From contig OX335660.1 in the NCBI GenBank assembly GCA_946894095.1, positions 14,141,001-14,205,000 of the forward strand: 64,000 bases of DNA. The letters are read 5' to 3'. The number at the start of each line of letters is the position of its first letter. Positions within the stretch are counted from its first letter, which is position 1. Positions 10,933 through 21,602 of this stretch are shown in pieces. This DNA comes from Incurvaria masculella. Taxonomy: Eukaryota; Arthropoda; Insecta; Lepidoptera; Incurvariidae. The notes under the pieces are model-generated. The model was given only the letters and a program-made list of their open reading frames with translations. It searched no databases and was not told where the DNA came from. The position numbers and the translations under genes were made by a program.

Positions 10933-11586
10933 AACCGACTTCAAAGGAAAAGCACTAAAAAGTAAAAAGTAATTTTCATTTTTGTAGTTACGATTTCTGT
11001 TATTTTTTGAGTCGGCGTCAGCCGGCCACGCGCTGCGCCAATCAAGAGAACCTAACCAAACCTAACCTAACCTAACCTAACCTAACCTAACCTAACCTAA
11101 CCTAACCTAACCTAACCTAACCTTGGCTGACACCGACTCAAAAAATTACAGAAATCGTAATTACAAAAATGAAAATAATTTTTTACTTTTTAGTGCTTTT
11201 CCTTTGGAGTCGGTTATTTTTTTTGTTAAATTTGATTTTTTATTTGTTTATTTTTAGTGAATCTGAAGTAAAATTACTAATTTGTACACGTCCTTTCCAA
11301 TAAAAAAAAAATCACTGAAATCGGTTGGCGTTATATTGAGTTATTCGTCGATTTGTCGCGCACATCTTAATACAAATTTAAGATTTTTATGATTTTCTCA
11401 TGGATATCATTGTCAGAACTTAACCAAATTAAAATGGGACCACTTAGGAAGCACTAGCTATCATTTTAAAAAAATAATCATCTAAATCGGTTCACCCAGG
11501 CAAAAGTTATGAGGTAACAAACATAAAAAAAAAACAAAAAAAACATACAGACGAATTGATAACCTCCTCCTTTTTTGAAGTCGGTT
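10933..11586 (+). mobile_element. Foldback element E, copy E2
   Basis: Same ends, long hairpin and 3' body as E1, in the same orientation, about 2 kb away. It lacks the poly-A insert of E1, and its hairpin loop holds a telomere-motif array in place of the CCTTGGCTA spacer. The right terminus is TTTTTTGAAGTCGGTT. Confidence 0.8.
11051..11120 (+). repeat. Interstitial (CCTAA)n telomere-type array in E2 loop
   Basis: Fourteen 5-bp units: one CCTAA, one variant CCAAA, then twelve perfect CCTAA units (11061-11120). TTAGG is the standard insect telomere repeat. The array lies between the two arms of the E2 hairpin. Confidence 0.9.
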
Positions 11587-11619
11587 AAAAATAATGTAAA
11601 CTGCGCGGACATTCCGTTT

Positions 11620-11860
11620 TCGGAAGAAATGTGGTCTCGCTGCGTCTCGCAATCGGCGCTGCCACCATCGCGGCCGGCGGACGCGGTTGCGGGGCGGTTG
11701 GGCGGCGGTCGGGGCGGGCGGCGGGGCGGCGGGCGCCAACTCAATCAATATACCCTCGGACGCCCACGCAAACGCTTCTTCGGGAAAGTCGACGAGATGA
11801 GCGCCCAACACGCGAAGTGCCGTCCAACGGACGCAGGCTCGCGGGGGAATACGAGAGGTT
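11620..11860. other. CpG-rich island
   Basis: Very GC-rich (GGCGG/GGGCGG runs at 11660-11735). Open frames on both strands are not supported as genes: no domains, and the plus frames at 11575-11907 and 11631-11948 overlap in different phases. It begins about 35 bp after E2 ends. Confidence 0.4.
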
Positions 11861-12049
11861 CATTTATCAATACACCCCTCAAGGTTATGTGGATCTTATC
11901 CCGATGATTAAACCCTCAATAATATCAATTGCATTACTACTCATATAGTTAAGGAATAAACAGTTAATAATGCAAGCCAACTAACATTATCTACTCCCGT
12001 TTCATAAAATCGAATGTGTGAAATGTCACACATTGGAAATGTTTTGAGC

Positions 12050-12455
12050 GGCTCGTAGCGTAGTGGCGCGGGGACTGGCCTAGCGTACCAGAGGCCTGGG
12101 TTCAATTCCGACATGAACCACTGTCTTTTCCTTTCCGAGTTCGATAAGTGCATTTCATCACGAATGTGAGCTGCTCCATGGTTCGGAATCCATGTAAAAC
12201 TGTAGGTCCCCTTTCCCTACTAGGTGGTAGGGTTTAAGCCCGCCCGGGTTGGTATCATCACATTGGATGAAAAGATGGTCGAAGCGGCAATGAAAAATTG
12301 TGCGTGTTTTCCATCCAGTTCAATGTAGCCGTGCTCATAAAGGGAAGGTCCTGGCATGGCACCTAATTCCTTAGGGAATGTAGTGTATTGGGCTAATATC
12401 ATAACGGTAGTTGTGTGGTATTAGCCATCCATGTCAGGTCGCATAAAAAAAACAT
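12050..12455 (+). mobile_element. SINE family A, copy A4 (near full length)
   Basis: The head has an A-box-like TAGCGTAGTGGCGCGGGG and a B-box-like GGGTTCAATTCC. The body follows with CGAGTTCGATAAG, CCTACTAGGTGG, GGTTGGTATCATCACATTGG, CCATCCAGTTCAATGTAGCC and GGGCTAATATCATAACGG, ending in an A-rich tail after GTCAGGTCGCAT. This is one of the best references for the family. Pol III transcription and LINE-driven retroposition are inferred from the structure. Confidence 0.85.
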
Positions 12456-12536
12456 TGCATAATTCACAAACACGGTTAGTAATAATCCTGAATAGTAAGC
12501 ACAGAACGTGGTTTATTCACCTTATGTGTCGGGGGT

Positions 12537-12760
12537 TACATGGTAGAGTTTCCTAGCTAAATGAATAGCAGGTGAACAGGCAAGAGTGATTAAAACTGAT
12601 ATTTCGTTACATTTCGTACAATGCCAACTGAACTTCAGTTCACTAGGCCGTACAACACGTCGATTGACCGTGAGCATGGTACGAAATGCAACTAAACGTC
12701 AGATTTATTCACTCGCCTGCCTGTTATCCACCCGGCGAGTTATGACTTACCATGGTAAAA
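12537..12760. mobile_element. Palindromic MITE J, copy J1
   Basis: The arms are inverted versions of TTACCATGGTAA, AATAGCAGGTGAACAGGC and ACATTTCGTAC. The right terminus TTACCATGGTAAA is intact. No ORF. Other copies are at 44707 and 61541. Confidence 0.65.
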
Positions 12761-13823
12761 TATATGGAGAACGTGAAATAAATTAATCTTTGAAACAAAA
12801 ATCGGCGAACGAAACATTTCAGTTGCGCGTACAGAATCACTCCCCCTTGGATCGAACTACCTATTTCTTTGCAACCTATATAATGGATAAACTACCATGC
12901 TAAAGCGATTCAGGTAACGACATGTTTAGACACGTAATCACACCTCTTAGTGGTCGATATTATAACAGTGCTGCAAGAAAATTACATTGCCTGGTCGTTA
13001 TAAGAATAGTACAAGAGCGTCAACTTAAATAATATGTAATATCTCCTAAAAAGATCAAATTTTTTTTGCGTCGACAATGGCATGCACAATTTTCAAATTA
13101 ATAATATTAATGAGTAAGTTGTAACTGAAAATTTAAACATTAACGATTTATGTATGATCTACAAATTTGTCTTCATAAAACGAACCCGCAGATGATATGA
13201 TATTTGTGGATACGTAAAAAGGTTCACTGTTTAATTTTATTTACAGAGTATAAAACTTACGTGATCGCGAGCGACATACCCCTTCGTCAGTGGGGCCAAA
13301 ACCTGCCGAAAACCCTAAACTGTGGGACTGTTTTGGCAATTTTCCGTTTTGTGTTCAACTTGTATTTTCTCCACGTTTTTGTATGATAACTGTATAAGTG
13401 TGTTATAGTTTTGGAATCTGCAAGATACGGGCTTTTAATTTTTTATTTAATTTTCTTTTAACGATTTCATAAAAAAATATTTTTGGACGTGGGTTGAAAA
13501 AAACCCCAGAATATGAAAAAAAAAATATTCCTAATATGGAAAAGTAATTTTAATAAAAATATTATTTTAAATTGTAGCTAACTACACGTTTGCAACAATA
13601 AAAAATTATCCAACCATGTTTCCGAATATATTTTTTTCACAATGGTGCTTTCTGTAAAACTCTAAAATTTCACCACACTACAAGAAACTGTATCCGTAAA
13701 ATGTTATTTGTGCCACTTCAAACTAATGACACAAATGGGATGGTAGCTTCGTCCTCTTTCTAGCCATGTACATAACATAGCCCTGTCTCTAATATTTCCA
13801 TAAACAATATTACTATATTCAGA
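12761..13823. other. No gene recognised
   Basis: AT-rich, particularly 13430-13640. No repeat family of this window is present. Confidence 0.5.
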
Positions 13824-13894
13824 CGAACCAAATTCTGGTTCGGCACTGTTTATGAAACGTCAGTGGCGAACCATATTTTGGTTCGCCACTGACG
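13824..13894. repeat. Two related hairpins in tandem
   Basis: Hairpin 1 (13824-13842) has arms CGAACCA/TGGTTCG around a 5-nt loop. Hairpin 2 (13858-13894) has perfect 16-bp arms (13858-13873 and 13879-13894) around a 5-nt loop, with the same GAACCA/TGGTTC core. They may be the inner part of a small foldback element. Confidence 0.7.
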
Positions 13895-14604
13895 AGTGGA
13901 TAACAATGATCAAACAGTTGGTATTAGACTACGTAGTCGGTCATTTGGTAAATATGATTTTCTGTTTGGTAAATATGTTTTGTTGGTTTAATTTTCAAGC
14001 TGTAAAATGTCGAGAAAACATTTTTTTTCTATTTCTATTTAGCAATTATGTAAACACTGGAATCTTATTGTTATTATTATATAAGCCCTTCCAGCACACA
14101 TTATTGCATACATCTAAATGTATATTTATTTGTTTCATTGCCAACCACTGTAGGTATTGGGCCTAACTCAACCCAATACGTTTTGAGGTTGTGGTAATTT
14201 TCTATCTGGGAGTAGATACTTGCAGTATCATACAACCTTGGGTGTATTGTTTCACTTATACTAAACAATATTATACAAACAGAAATGTAGTTATGTAATA
14301 ATAAGGATTCTCAATGAAAGGTAAACATACGCTAATTCTAAGCACCTCTTTCCTTTTTGTTTTTCCGCTTTGAAGTTGCTCTCGAACCATTATGCTCTAA
14401 ACATTTCTGTACCTGGCACAATGGCATTTTTTAATAACAATAAAAACAAATGTTTACTTTGCTGCATTAGTGATTTGTGGTAGTTTAACGATCTTTAAAA
14501 AATTAGGATTCGATCTAATTGAGGAAAATAAACGAATAAACAGCCTTCGAAATGTAATGAACTTCCATTACTGCTGACATTAGAATTCTCACGAATTCAC
14601 AATG
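13895..14604. other. No gene recognised
   Basis: AT-rich. The 104-codon plus-strand frame at 13852-14166 begins inside the hairpin and is rich in Phe/Leu/Ile codons expected from composition. It is not supported. Confidence 0.5.
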
Positions 14605-14670
14605 TATAAAGGGCGCTGTCGCCAAGCAATTAAGTTCAGTCAACATACAGAGTCTATCGCGTGCGGATGC
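14605..14670 (+). promoter_or_regulatory. Candidate RNA polymerase II core promoter (TATA, Inr, DPE)
   Basis: TATAAA at 14605-14610 is followed by TTCAGTCAAC at 14635-14644, whose TCAGTC matches the arthropod initiator TCAKTY. Taking A14638 as +1, the TATA box begins at -33. At +28 to +32 (14665-14669) GGATG matches the downstream promoter element RGWYV. All three spacings fit insect promoters. A possible splice donor, CCGGTAAAAG, lies at 14701-14710. No coding exon can be tied to it within the window. Confidence 0.5.
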
Positions 14671-14879
14671 GCTGTTCAGTTACAAGTGTTTTCGTAGTTT
14701 CCGGTAAAAGCTTAGTGGTGTAAGAAACAAATCAATACCTGTCAATGTTGTGAAGTTATATCTATTATATATGTGCTGTTTTTCAAAAAATAAATTAGAA
14801 ATTGCCGTCACAACAGAACGCAGCCATTTTGATTGCGGAGATATCGCTGGTGGTTACGATTGAATTTACGTAAATTCGC

Positions 14880-15345
14880 CACCAACCGTGGCTCCGGGCC
14901 TATTAATTTGTTTTTAAGCACCGCGCCAAGCCGCGGGCAATCGTCGAGTTGGCGCGCGCCGAATTAGTCACGGCGACAATAGAGCCTTACAAATGGGGAG
15001 CCGAAGGAATTTGTCAGAATTAAAAATCAATACGACGATATCCAGACGCGGAAAATCCAGACGATTCCCGCCGACTCGTGGGACAAAACTCTGAGAAGAG
15101 TATATAAGAGAAGAGAGAGAAAGAAGCAAGACTTTCGTCCCCAACATGGTATAACCAACTTCTGGGAGAAAAGGACAATATATAATAGACAGCACACGTC
15201 AACATGGCACACGTCTTTGTCTTTTTAAGTAGTGGTACTTTGTAATTGGCTTTAATTTATGTATTCATTATTTACCGATCAATTGTGTAGTTCTTAATCT
15301 GTTGGTGTACCTTAAGAAATAAAATAAAGAACAAAAAAATAAAAT
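14880..15345. other. CpG-rich patch and A-rich 3' end-like sequence
   Basis: 14890-14975 is CpG-rich. Further on, AAGAAATAAAATAAAGAAC at 15313-15331 holds overlapping AATAAA signals and may be a retroposon or transcript 3' end. The three overlapping minus-strand frames at 14968-15212 are mutually exclusive and unsupported. Confidence 0.3.
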
Positions 15346-16169
15346 AGGAATGTTGCGCGCTCGTGACTTACTTTTGATGGTGTCTTCATCCGTCGGCGTG
15401 GGGGCCCCCTGGGGTTGCAGCAGGGTTCAGCACAAGACTCTTATATTCATACGACTTTAACACGAAATGTCGCGGTTTGTTGGCAAATAAGAGTTGACCC
15501 ACTGATTCTTTGTTCATCAAATTTCTTAACTTTTTCTCAATATTTAAAAATAACACTTAAAACATAACTTCATATCATTATTTTGAAGCGACACAGCAAT
15601 TTACATTTTTTTTTAATTAAAAAAAATATTTCAGTACATTTTGTTTGAAACGATTTTGGTCTCATCCGTCAGTTGACTCTGTATGTTCTAAGCCTATGAG
15701 TAAAACGGTCTGGATCCCAAGTGTCGGGATGTCGTGCGGACGCGATGGCTAAATTCGTCGCCACTTCACGCTCCGCCCGATTTCTGGCAATAAATCACCG
15801 GCTAATAACGCTACTCGTCGCGAGATGGCGCTAGTCAAATGGCAGTTATTAGGTAATAAGAGCGATCGGTGAGATTCGGGCGACGACTGTCGGCGAGTCG
15901 AGCCAGCGCGAGGTACCGAGATAATTACAGGAGACACATTTCAAACGGAGGGCCATCATTGCGTATTAATTTTAATTGGCGGATAGAATTAATAATGGTA
16001 GCTGCAAAAATAGAAATAGTATTGAGTTTATTTCGTTGAGTGGAAATATATTTGAAGAGAAAACTCAACTCTAGGGAATACTTCTCAAGTAGTGAGGGAG
16101 ATTTAGCGCAAAACATTGAAATTAATGACAGACGAATCTAGTTTCTCTTTTCTTACCTAAACCTATAAT
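15346..16169. other. No gene recognised
   Basis: 15720-15920 is CpG-rich and otherwise featureless. Short minus-strand frames at 15749-15937 and 15925-16116 lack motifs. Confidence 0.45.
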
Positions 16170-16490
16170 TTTATAATTTGACCTAAATATATAAACATAT
16201 ATGCGTGTATGCATGTATGTTCCCTATGGACTCGAAGTACATAGGGAATTTTGTTAGCGGTCGGATCAACAGATTGTGAGTGTGACCAGAGTGTGCCATC
16301 CCATACAGCGTGCACTACTAAGGGATGACAGAACGGATTGCTTTATTCTGTGGCGTGTGTCAGTTTTAAAATTCGTCACATGATCTCCCCCCTCCAACTG
16401 GCTATAGATAATTAGTGTTTGTCGTGCGAAGCCGGGTGGATCGATAATCATATGAGAACCTCATCCTTTTGTAAAGTTGGTTAAAAAATA
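16170..16490 (+). mobile_element. Interspersed repeat H, copy H1
   Basis: Begins near a GTGTATGCATGTATGTTCCC string, has GCGGTCGGATCAACAGATT, then TGCCATCCCATAC, GGATGACAGAACGGATTG and AAAATTCGTCACA, all shared with the split copy at 48160-48975. Its end (AACCTCATCCTTTTGTAAAG plus TTGGTTAAAAAA) is a degenerate version of the end of element E. Confidence 0.55.
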
Positions 16491-16909
16491 GCTATTAGGT
16501 GTATTTGATATATGGAGGTAGAAGTAATTTCCGGTTTCTCACTCTATGAGCTGTCACATTTTGGTACCAATGGATTTGAAACCCATCGCCTCATGCTCAG
16601 CTTACCGTATTTAATAATTTATATTAAAAGTTATCGAAAACTTATGAATGTACTACTAGGTCACCTGTAGTCACACGTTGGTCCCTGCGATACACATAGC
16701 TGTTAAGTTGACGAAGGCATTAACACTCGAATAACCTTGCAATAAATGCTCAATATGTATATTTGACTGTTCACATTGTGGATTGATGTTTCATCATAGT
16801 TCTAAGTTCTTTGCTTTAGACCGGTCCACCAAATATTTAAGTTCGGTAGCAGAATTTAGGTATTCATAGTGTATTCTACCATTAATGTGAAAAAAAAAAC
16901 ATAACTTAT
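16491..16909. other. No gene recognised
   Basis: AT-rich DNA without shared repeats. Confidence 0.5.
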
Positions 16910-17036
16910 AGACCAGTGAAGTTTCTTTGCGGGTTATTTTTTTCATTGAGTTGATCGAGTCCGCGGACCAATCAAATTGTGACATGATTTAGTGTATTTT
17001 GACTGTCAGAAGTTGAAAAAAATAAGGAATGAAATG
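16910..17036 (+). mobile_element. LINE 3' tail fragment
   Basis: AGTGAAGTTTCTTTGCGGGT, then GAGTTGATCGAGTCCGC, and a GAATGAAATGAAAT tail match the 3' UTR of the LINE at 5665-6317. Only the terminal ~125 bp is present. Confidence 0.6.
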
Positions 17037-18052
17037 AAATATTGCATTTTATTCCACTAATGCGAGTAGAAGCGATGGCATTCTAAATGACAATCAACGC
17101 GAGACTAACTTAATTCAGATCGTCCCTGATTACCCTAACGAATACAGCCCAAGCCGACTGAAATCAAACAAGAACCCCGAAAACTCCATCTGTAATTTCA
17201 GAAGTTTAGCTTCAGCGTTTTCGCTAACACACAAACAAGCATAGAATTGACTATGTACTCATACAAGCTAACATATAAAGTTCAAACAGTATAAATAATA
17301 TATGCAAATATTAGTACAGATATTTCACATTAAAATAAACTGAATCATATCATACTTTGAAAATATCTGATCCATAAATTAATATAAAATTTATAACAGA
17401 TGTCGATCGATTAATACCAGTGTGGGAATGTTTTTTTTTTCTGTCAACATAACAGATTACAGACAATTTAAAAATAAATAAATCGACGAACTGAAATATA
17501 AATCTTAATCCAAAAACTGTTGCCACAAAGTATATATGTTTTAATGCATACGAACTTTTTATTACTGACCTAGAAAACTTAAAGTAAAATATGTATCTAT
17601 ATTAATAATATAGTAACCGAAAGAAAAAACAATAATATAGGTTAGTATATAAAAACATTTTAAAAATCTACACTTTATATATTTATAGTGTCTTAAAATT
17701 TTGCTTGTATCAAAAAATACAGAAAATCTTCTATTTGTTTGCTTCATGTTTTATTTTGCCTTTAAAGCCTTTTAAGACTGCTACATATAGATGTCTTAAC
17801 TCATTATTAATTATAATTTACAAGTTTAAATATTTTACTTAAATATACTATTAACGCTGGTAATTAAGCCGCCGCCGTCTTTTAACAAGTTCATTGCCCA
17901 CGAAGATCATTTAGGAATGTTAACTGATTTTACCGTTGAAACATTGTACAAACTTCCTAGAATTAACAAACAATACTTGTCAGACATTTGGGACTTTACA
18001 TTTGCATTTTTTACATGAGGTAAAGTTCAAAGACAAATTTACGTGCTTTACA
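17037..18052. other. No gene recognised
   Basis: Strongly AT-rich sequence. No repeats shared with other parts of the window. Confidence 0.5.
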
Positions 18053-18568
18053 TCAAGGTGGGCCTTTCCGCTCAACTCCCCATACAAACGTGGTAAGAAA
18101 ATCATGCCTATATTTGTTATCAGAGATCCATAATGTTTCTCAAAATAGCTTTATTTGATCGAACGTTGTGCCGTTGGCGTTGTAAAATTGTTTTTGTTTC
18201 TAAGTTAAAAGGTCCCAAAAGTTCGAATATTTCGCGTGTTTATACAATGACTTTGGAAGTGGATTACGCAACGATACAATAAAAACATCTCAAAAAGATT
18301 AGTTATCAGACATAGCTTGTTTCATTACAGATTTTTGAGTACAGCGGTTGTGGTTTACTTTTAGCTATAAGTCGTTTTGTAATAAAATTTTTCGTAAATC
18401 TTACCAAATCAAACACTATGCGCATTGTCTGATTTGTGGACATGTTGCATCCTCCTCATCACAGAGCCTGCCTTTTTTCTTTGAAACAGAGAAGGTCCCA
18501 GAGCGCAATAGCACGGTTTTGTACCGTGCCCGCGAATAAGTTAGTCCCGCCGGAAAGGGCCACCTTAA
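18053..18568 (+). mobile_element. TTAA-type MITE C, copy C1 (TTTCCG subfamily)
   Basis: Left end AAGGTGGGCCTTTCCG, right end CGGAAAGGGCCACCTT, flanked by TCAA and TTAA (likely target duplication with one change). Internally it keeps GAACGTTGTGCCGTTGGC, GTGGATTACGCAACGATA and the small hairpin GCACGGT...ACCGTGC. No ORF. TTAA targets are typical of piggyBac-type transposases, which would have to act in trans. Confidence 0.8.
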
Positions 18569-19082
18569 TATTTATTTTCAGGATTCATTTTCTTTAAGGG
18601 TTAAGTTGAGTCGGATTGCATGGTTACATGTTGGTGGACCGTTTTCCAAGCCGGAACTTCCACCTGATACCTGTCACGCACACATGGGCCTGAGTGTGCG
18701 TCTGAAATTCGGTTAATGAATTCGTGCGTTCTTGAAACGACTTCCTAAAACTAGGAAATGCTTTTACAGGATATCAGGGCACGTCACTTGGCGATACATG
18801 AATTAGGTCCGACTTGACATTATGGTTTTCCGAAACTTTGAGTCGCTGCACTATTCTCTACGTACCTGCAACAAACAAAAAGATACGTTAGAATATAATA
18901 TGATAAATTAAATATATTTTCATTGTTTCGCGTTTCGGAGTAAGTCGTTTTTCCAAGTAGAAAGATATGTATATTTTGATTGAAAGCTTTCTTAACTAAA
19001 TAATGTTTAGTTTGTCGATTATTTTAAAGATATCATGCTCCTTAGATAAGCGACACAAGTTAAATGAAATCCGAGCATATTT
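18569..19082. other. No gene recognised
   Basis: No repeat or ORF of note. Confidence 0.5.
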
Positions 19083-19185
19083 TATAAGAGCCTGGCATGG
19101 CAGCTAAATGCTTCGGTAATGCGGCGTGTTGCGCTAATATCATAACAGCACGTGTAGTTTTAGGTATCATAAAGTAACATATAAA
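19083..19185 (+). mobile_element. SINE family A 3' fragment (A5)
   Basis: GAGCCTGGCATGGCAGCTAA then GCGCTAATATCATAACAGC and an A-rich end match the last ~100 bp of the SINE A body. Confidence 0.65.
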
Positions 19186-19997
19186 ACATGCTTTTATTAA
19201 TTAAAATAGAAATACTTGAATGTTCATTAACATTTTAGAATCAGGCAAAATTAACACTTTCAGGGTTATTTAATGTCGGCCCCCTTGAAACAAATAAGTT
19301 ATATAAAACTCCTTCTGTTAGATAGTTCTAGTTCATAATCGGTCCTCTATTTCCCGATATTGTCTTCCTGCATCCTATAACGGAGGTTCTGCTGACATCA
19401 GTATAACCTGTTCCGTTTTATGTGAAATCTGAACCACCAAGGATGAATTCCTTAGTCAGCTCTTACGGCATGCAGAGTAAGGAATTGTAGAACGAATTCA
19501 TATATCTAGCCGGAACACTTGTACGTCTGTTAGTGTCGAATAAATATTTAGGAACTCAATATTCAGAATCGCATATAACAATAAAAGCAAATCTTCCTCT
19601 CTATATGTACACGGAGAATACGGACCGAGGCCGCTTATATTCAGTAAAAAGTCTAAAGGAGCCAATAACTTGAAAGCGCTCGTTAGTCTCTCGGGGCGAT
19701 GAAAAGCCTTTGATATCGGGCGCGCTCCAACCGGCGCCGGAGGCTATGCGCGCGTAGACGTGTCGCGCTCAAAGCTAAACCAGGCATGTTGACAATTCTC
19801 ACAGATAATAAATCTCCTTTTTGCATAAACGTGCTAACCACTGGTTCCTTCGCGAAAAATATAAACATTTTTGTTCTAAATAAAAAAAATACTCAAAATA
19901 AATTCGAATAAACTTTGCAAATCGGTTCTCGAAGGCTATTATTAGTTAGGGTCAGTAGAGGTTAAATTCAGCTCTACAAAAACGAAGCCAACATATT
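19186..19997. other. No gene recognised
   Basis: A CpG-rich patch at 19715-19765 lies within otherwise AT-rich DNA. No supported gene. Confidence 0.45.
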
Positions 19998-20060
19998 TTT
20001 AATGAATCAATCAATGAAATTTATTTTATTTACCAAAACAGCTCAGCCATATAGCACATT
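19998..20060 (-). mobile_element. Possible LINE 3' tail
   Basis: On the minus strand an AAATAAAATAAATTTCATTG string and short ATTG repeats resemble a LINE 3' end. No coding part is attached. Confidence 0.3.
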
Positions 20061-20084
20061 TTCTAATTTTTAAATAGCTAGGCT

Positions 20085-20290
20085 AAAAAAATATACTTTT
20101 TCGTGCTAAGCAACTACGTCGCTTATTCCAATGAATGTGACATGTATGCATGTATAATCGACCGTGAAGCAAGGAGATATTAATTAAAGAAAAAATCCTG
20201 CAAGGCTGGACCCGAACCTACAAAACGTACCATTCGCGGATTTTGCGTCTAACCAAATTCGCCACTTGCTGTATACTCATTCTTTGGAAT
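20085..20290 (-). mobile_element. tRNA-derived SINE K, copy K1
   Basis: Minus strand: TGGCGAATTTGGTTAGACGC (A box, D-arm-like) is followed by GGTTCGGGTCC (B box, T-loop-like). The flanking GCAAG and CTTGC could pair as an acceptor stem. The body continues with CTTGCTTCACGGTCG and ACATGTCACATTC, then AGCACGAAAAAGTATA near 20090. Related copies K2 and K3 are at 30590-31012. Confidence 0.65.
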
Positions 20291-20576
20291 TTCTGTTATA
20301 TGTTGCCTCTGCTCCAAGGCAAGTGTCTGATGTAAAAAAACAACCGCCTGGTTGCCACCGAATTTACTTAATAAAATCAATAACCTATTTCGGTAAGCAT
20401 TTCTATTAAAAAGGCATTATGTCTGCTTCAATTGTATGTGTATTGACTTTAAAAAAAAAATAGAAGTGAAAATCTTTTGCTTCCTTAATCTTATTATTTT
20501 TTGTATTTTCAAAAATGAGACAAAACAGTTGCTTCTTAAACTATCAATAAAATATTTCTTACCGATGATGTTTAGC
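20291..20576. other. No gene recognised
   Basis: AT-rich. Overlapping frames on the two strands (20417-20654) are composition artefacts. Confidence 0.5.
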
Positions 20577-20715
20577 TTTAGACCTGCCACGCACGCTCGC
20601 ATAGGGCGCTGGCGCCGTAGACGCCTACGAGGATGTCGCTACGACTCGGCGTAGACCCACTACGACCACGCCAAGTCGTGTTCACTTGCTACGTCGTAGA
20701 GGCGCTACGCCATTT
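20577..20715. repeat. CTACG/CGTAG-rich segment
   Basis: Repeated CTACG, CGTAG and GGCGC motifs in short inverted arrangements, like 2657-3030. Possibly one decayed foldback family. Confidence 0.35.
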
Positions 20716-21561
20716 AACTAAGTGATTAACGTGTTTTTATTTATTCATTCTTTAAATACACCTTTTAAATGATGAGACAGGTGCTATAGTTCGCCTTGGC
20801 ATCTTTCAAAGGTGTGACGCAGCAACTAATACACAACTGGAATCTGCTATCAATTTAATAAAAGCAATGAAAATTGCTCCAATTAATTGATTAATTTGCG
20901 TAACCTAAATCTGATATCAGAAGTAATTTGTGTATCAGATGATGAATCACACCTATAAAGGATACCCAGGCTAACGATTCCAACCTGTTTAACATAATAA
21001 TACATTTAGAAGAACCATTTTATCCGGTGAAGATGTTACATCAAATACCGTCATATCGCATTTCCGAAAATATATGCAGTGGTAAGATTGATTGATTAAA
21101 AAAGAAAAAATCATAAAAAAATAAAATATTTTAAATGTCTTAAGTAAGCTTGCTTCGGTTCAGAGGGCTTTAGATGTGCTTCGAAATCTATTTTAAAAAA
21201 CCGACAGATATTGTAGCGAAACAGAAAGGATTTGCTGTTTGTATTTAAACATATTTGATGTTGCATGCTCTTATCGGTGGCTCTACCACTTATCGATAAC
21301 AATCGCATCAAATTTTCCAGTACAGTGGCTCTAACGATACTAGATCGACACAACTTTACGACGTTCGTTCCGCGCGAAAAAAAAACCCCTTTACATAGCC
21401 AAATACTCACGTTTCGTCGCGATAAAAGCGACGTTAGGCCCCAATAGGGTTCTCTCGCGGAGCCGTGTCGGGTTTTATTCCATCTCGTTCCTCGCCCAGA
21501 CGTTTATTTTGTTTAATACGAAACAATAAAAAGTTTACAGCATCGCGCGTACGCGGGCGGA
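20716..21561. other. No gene recognised
   Basis: No supported element. The frames at 21111-21410 (minus) and 21265-21447 (plus) overlap each other and show no motifs. Confidence 0.45.
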
Positions 21562-21602
21562 CCCCGTACACATTCACCCCGTACACAGTCACCCCGTGCG
21601 CC
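21562..21602 (+). repeat. Short tandem repeat, CCCCGTACACATTCA type
   Basis: Two and a half units of about 15 bp (CCCCGTACACATTCA, CCCCGTACACAGTCA, CCCCGTGCG). Confidence 0.7.

Noticed and set aside
11051..11120. True chromosome end
   Set aside because: Only 70 bp, lying inside a transposable element with normal sequence on both sides.
13852..14166. 104-codon plus-strand frame with hydrophobic stretches
   Set aside because: Hydrophobic codons follow from T-rich composition; the frame starts inside a hairpin and has no recognisable family.
15096..15105. TATATAAGAG as a second promoter
   Set aside because: No initiator or downstream element at the expected spacing.
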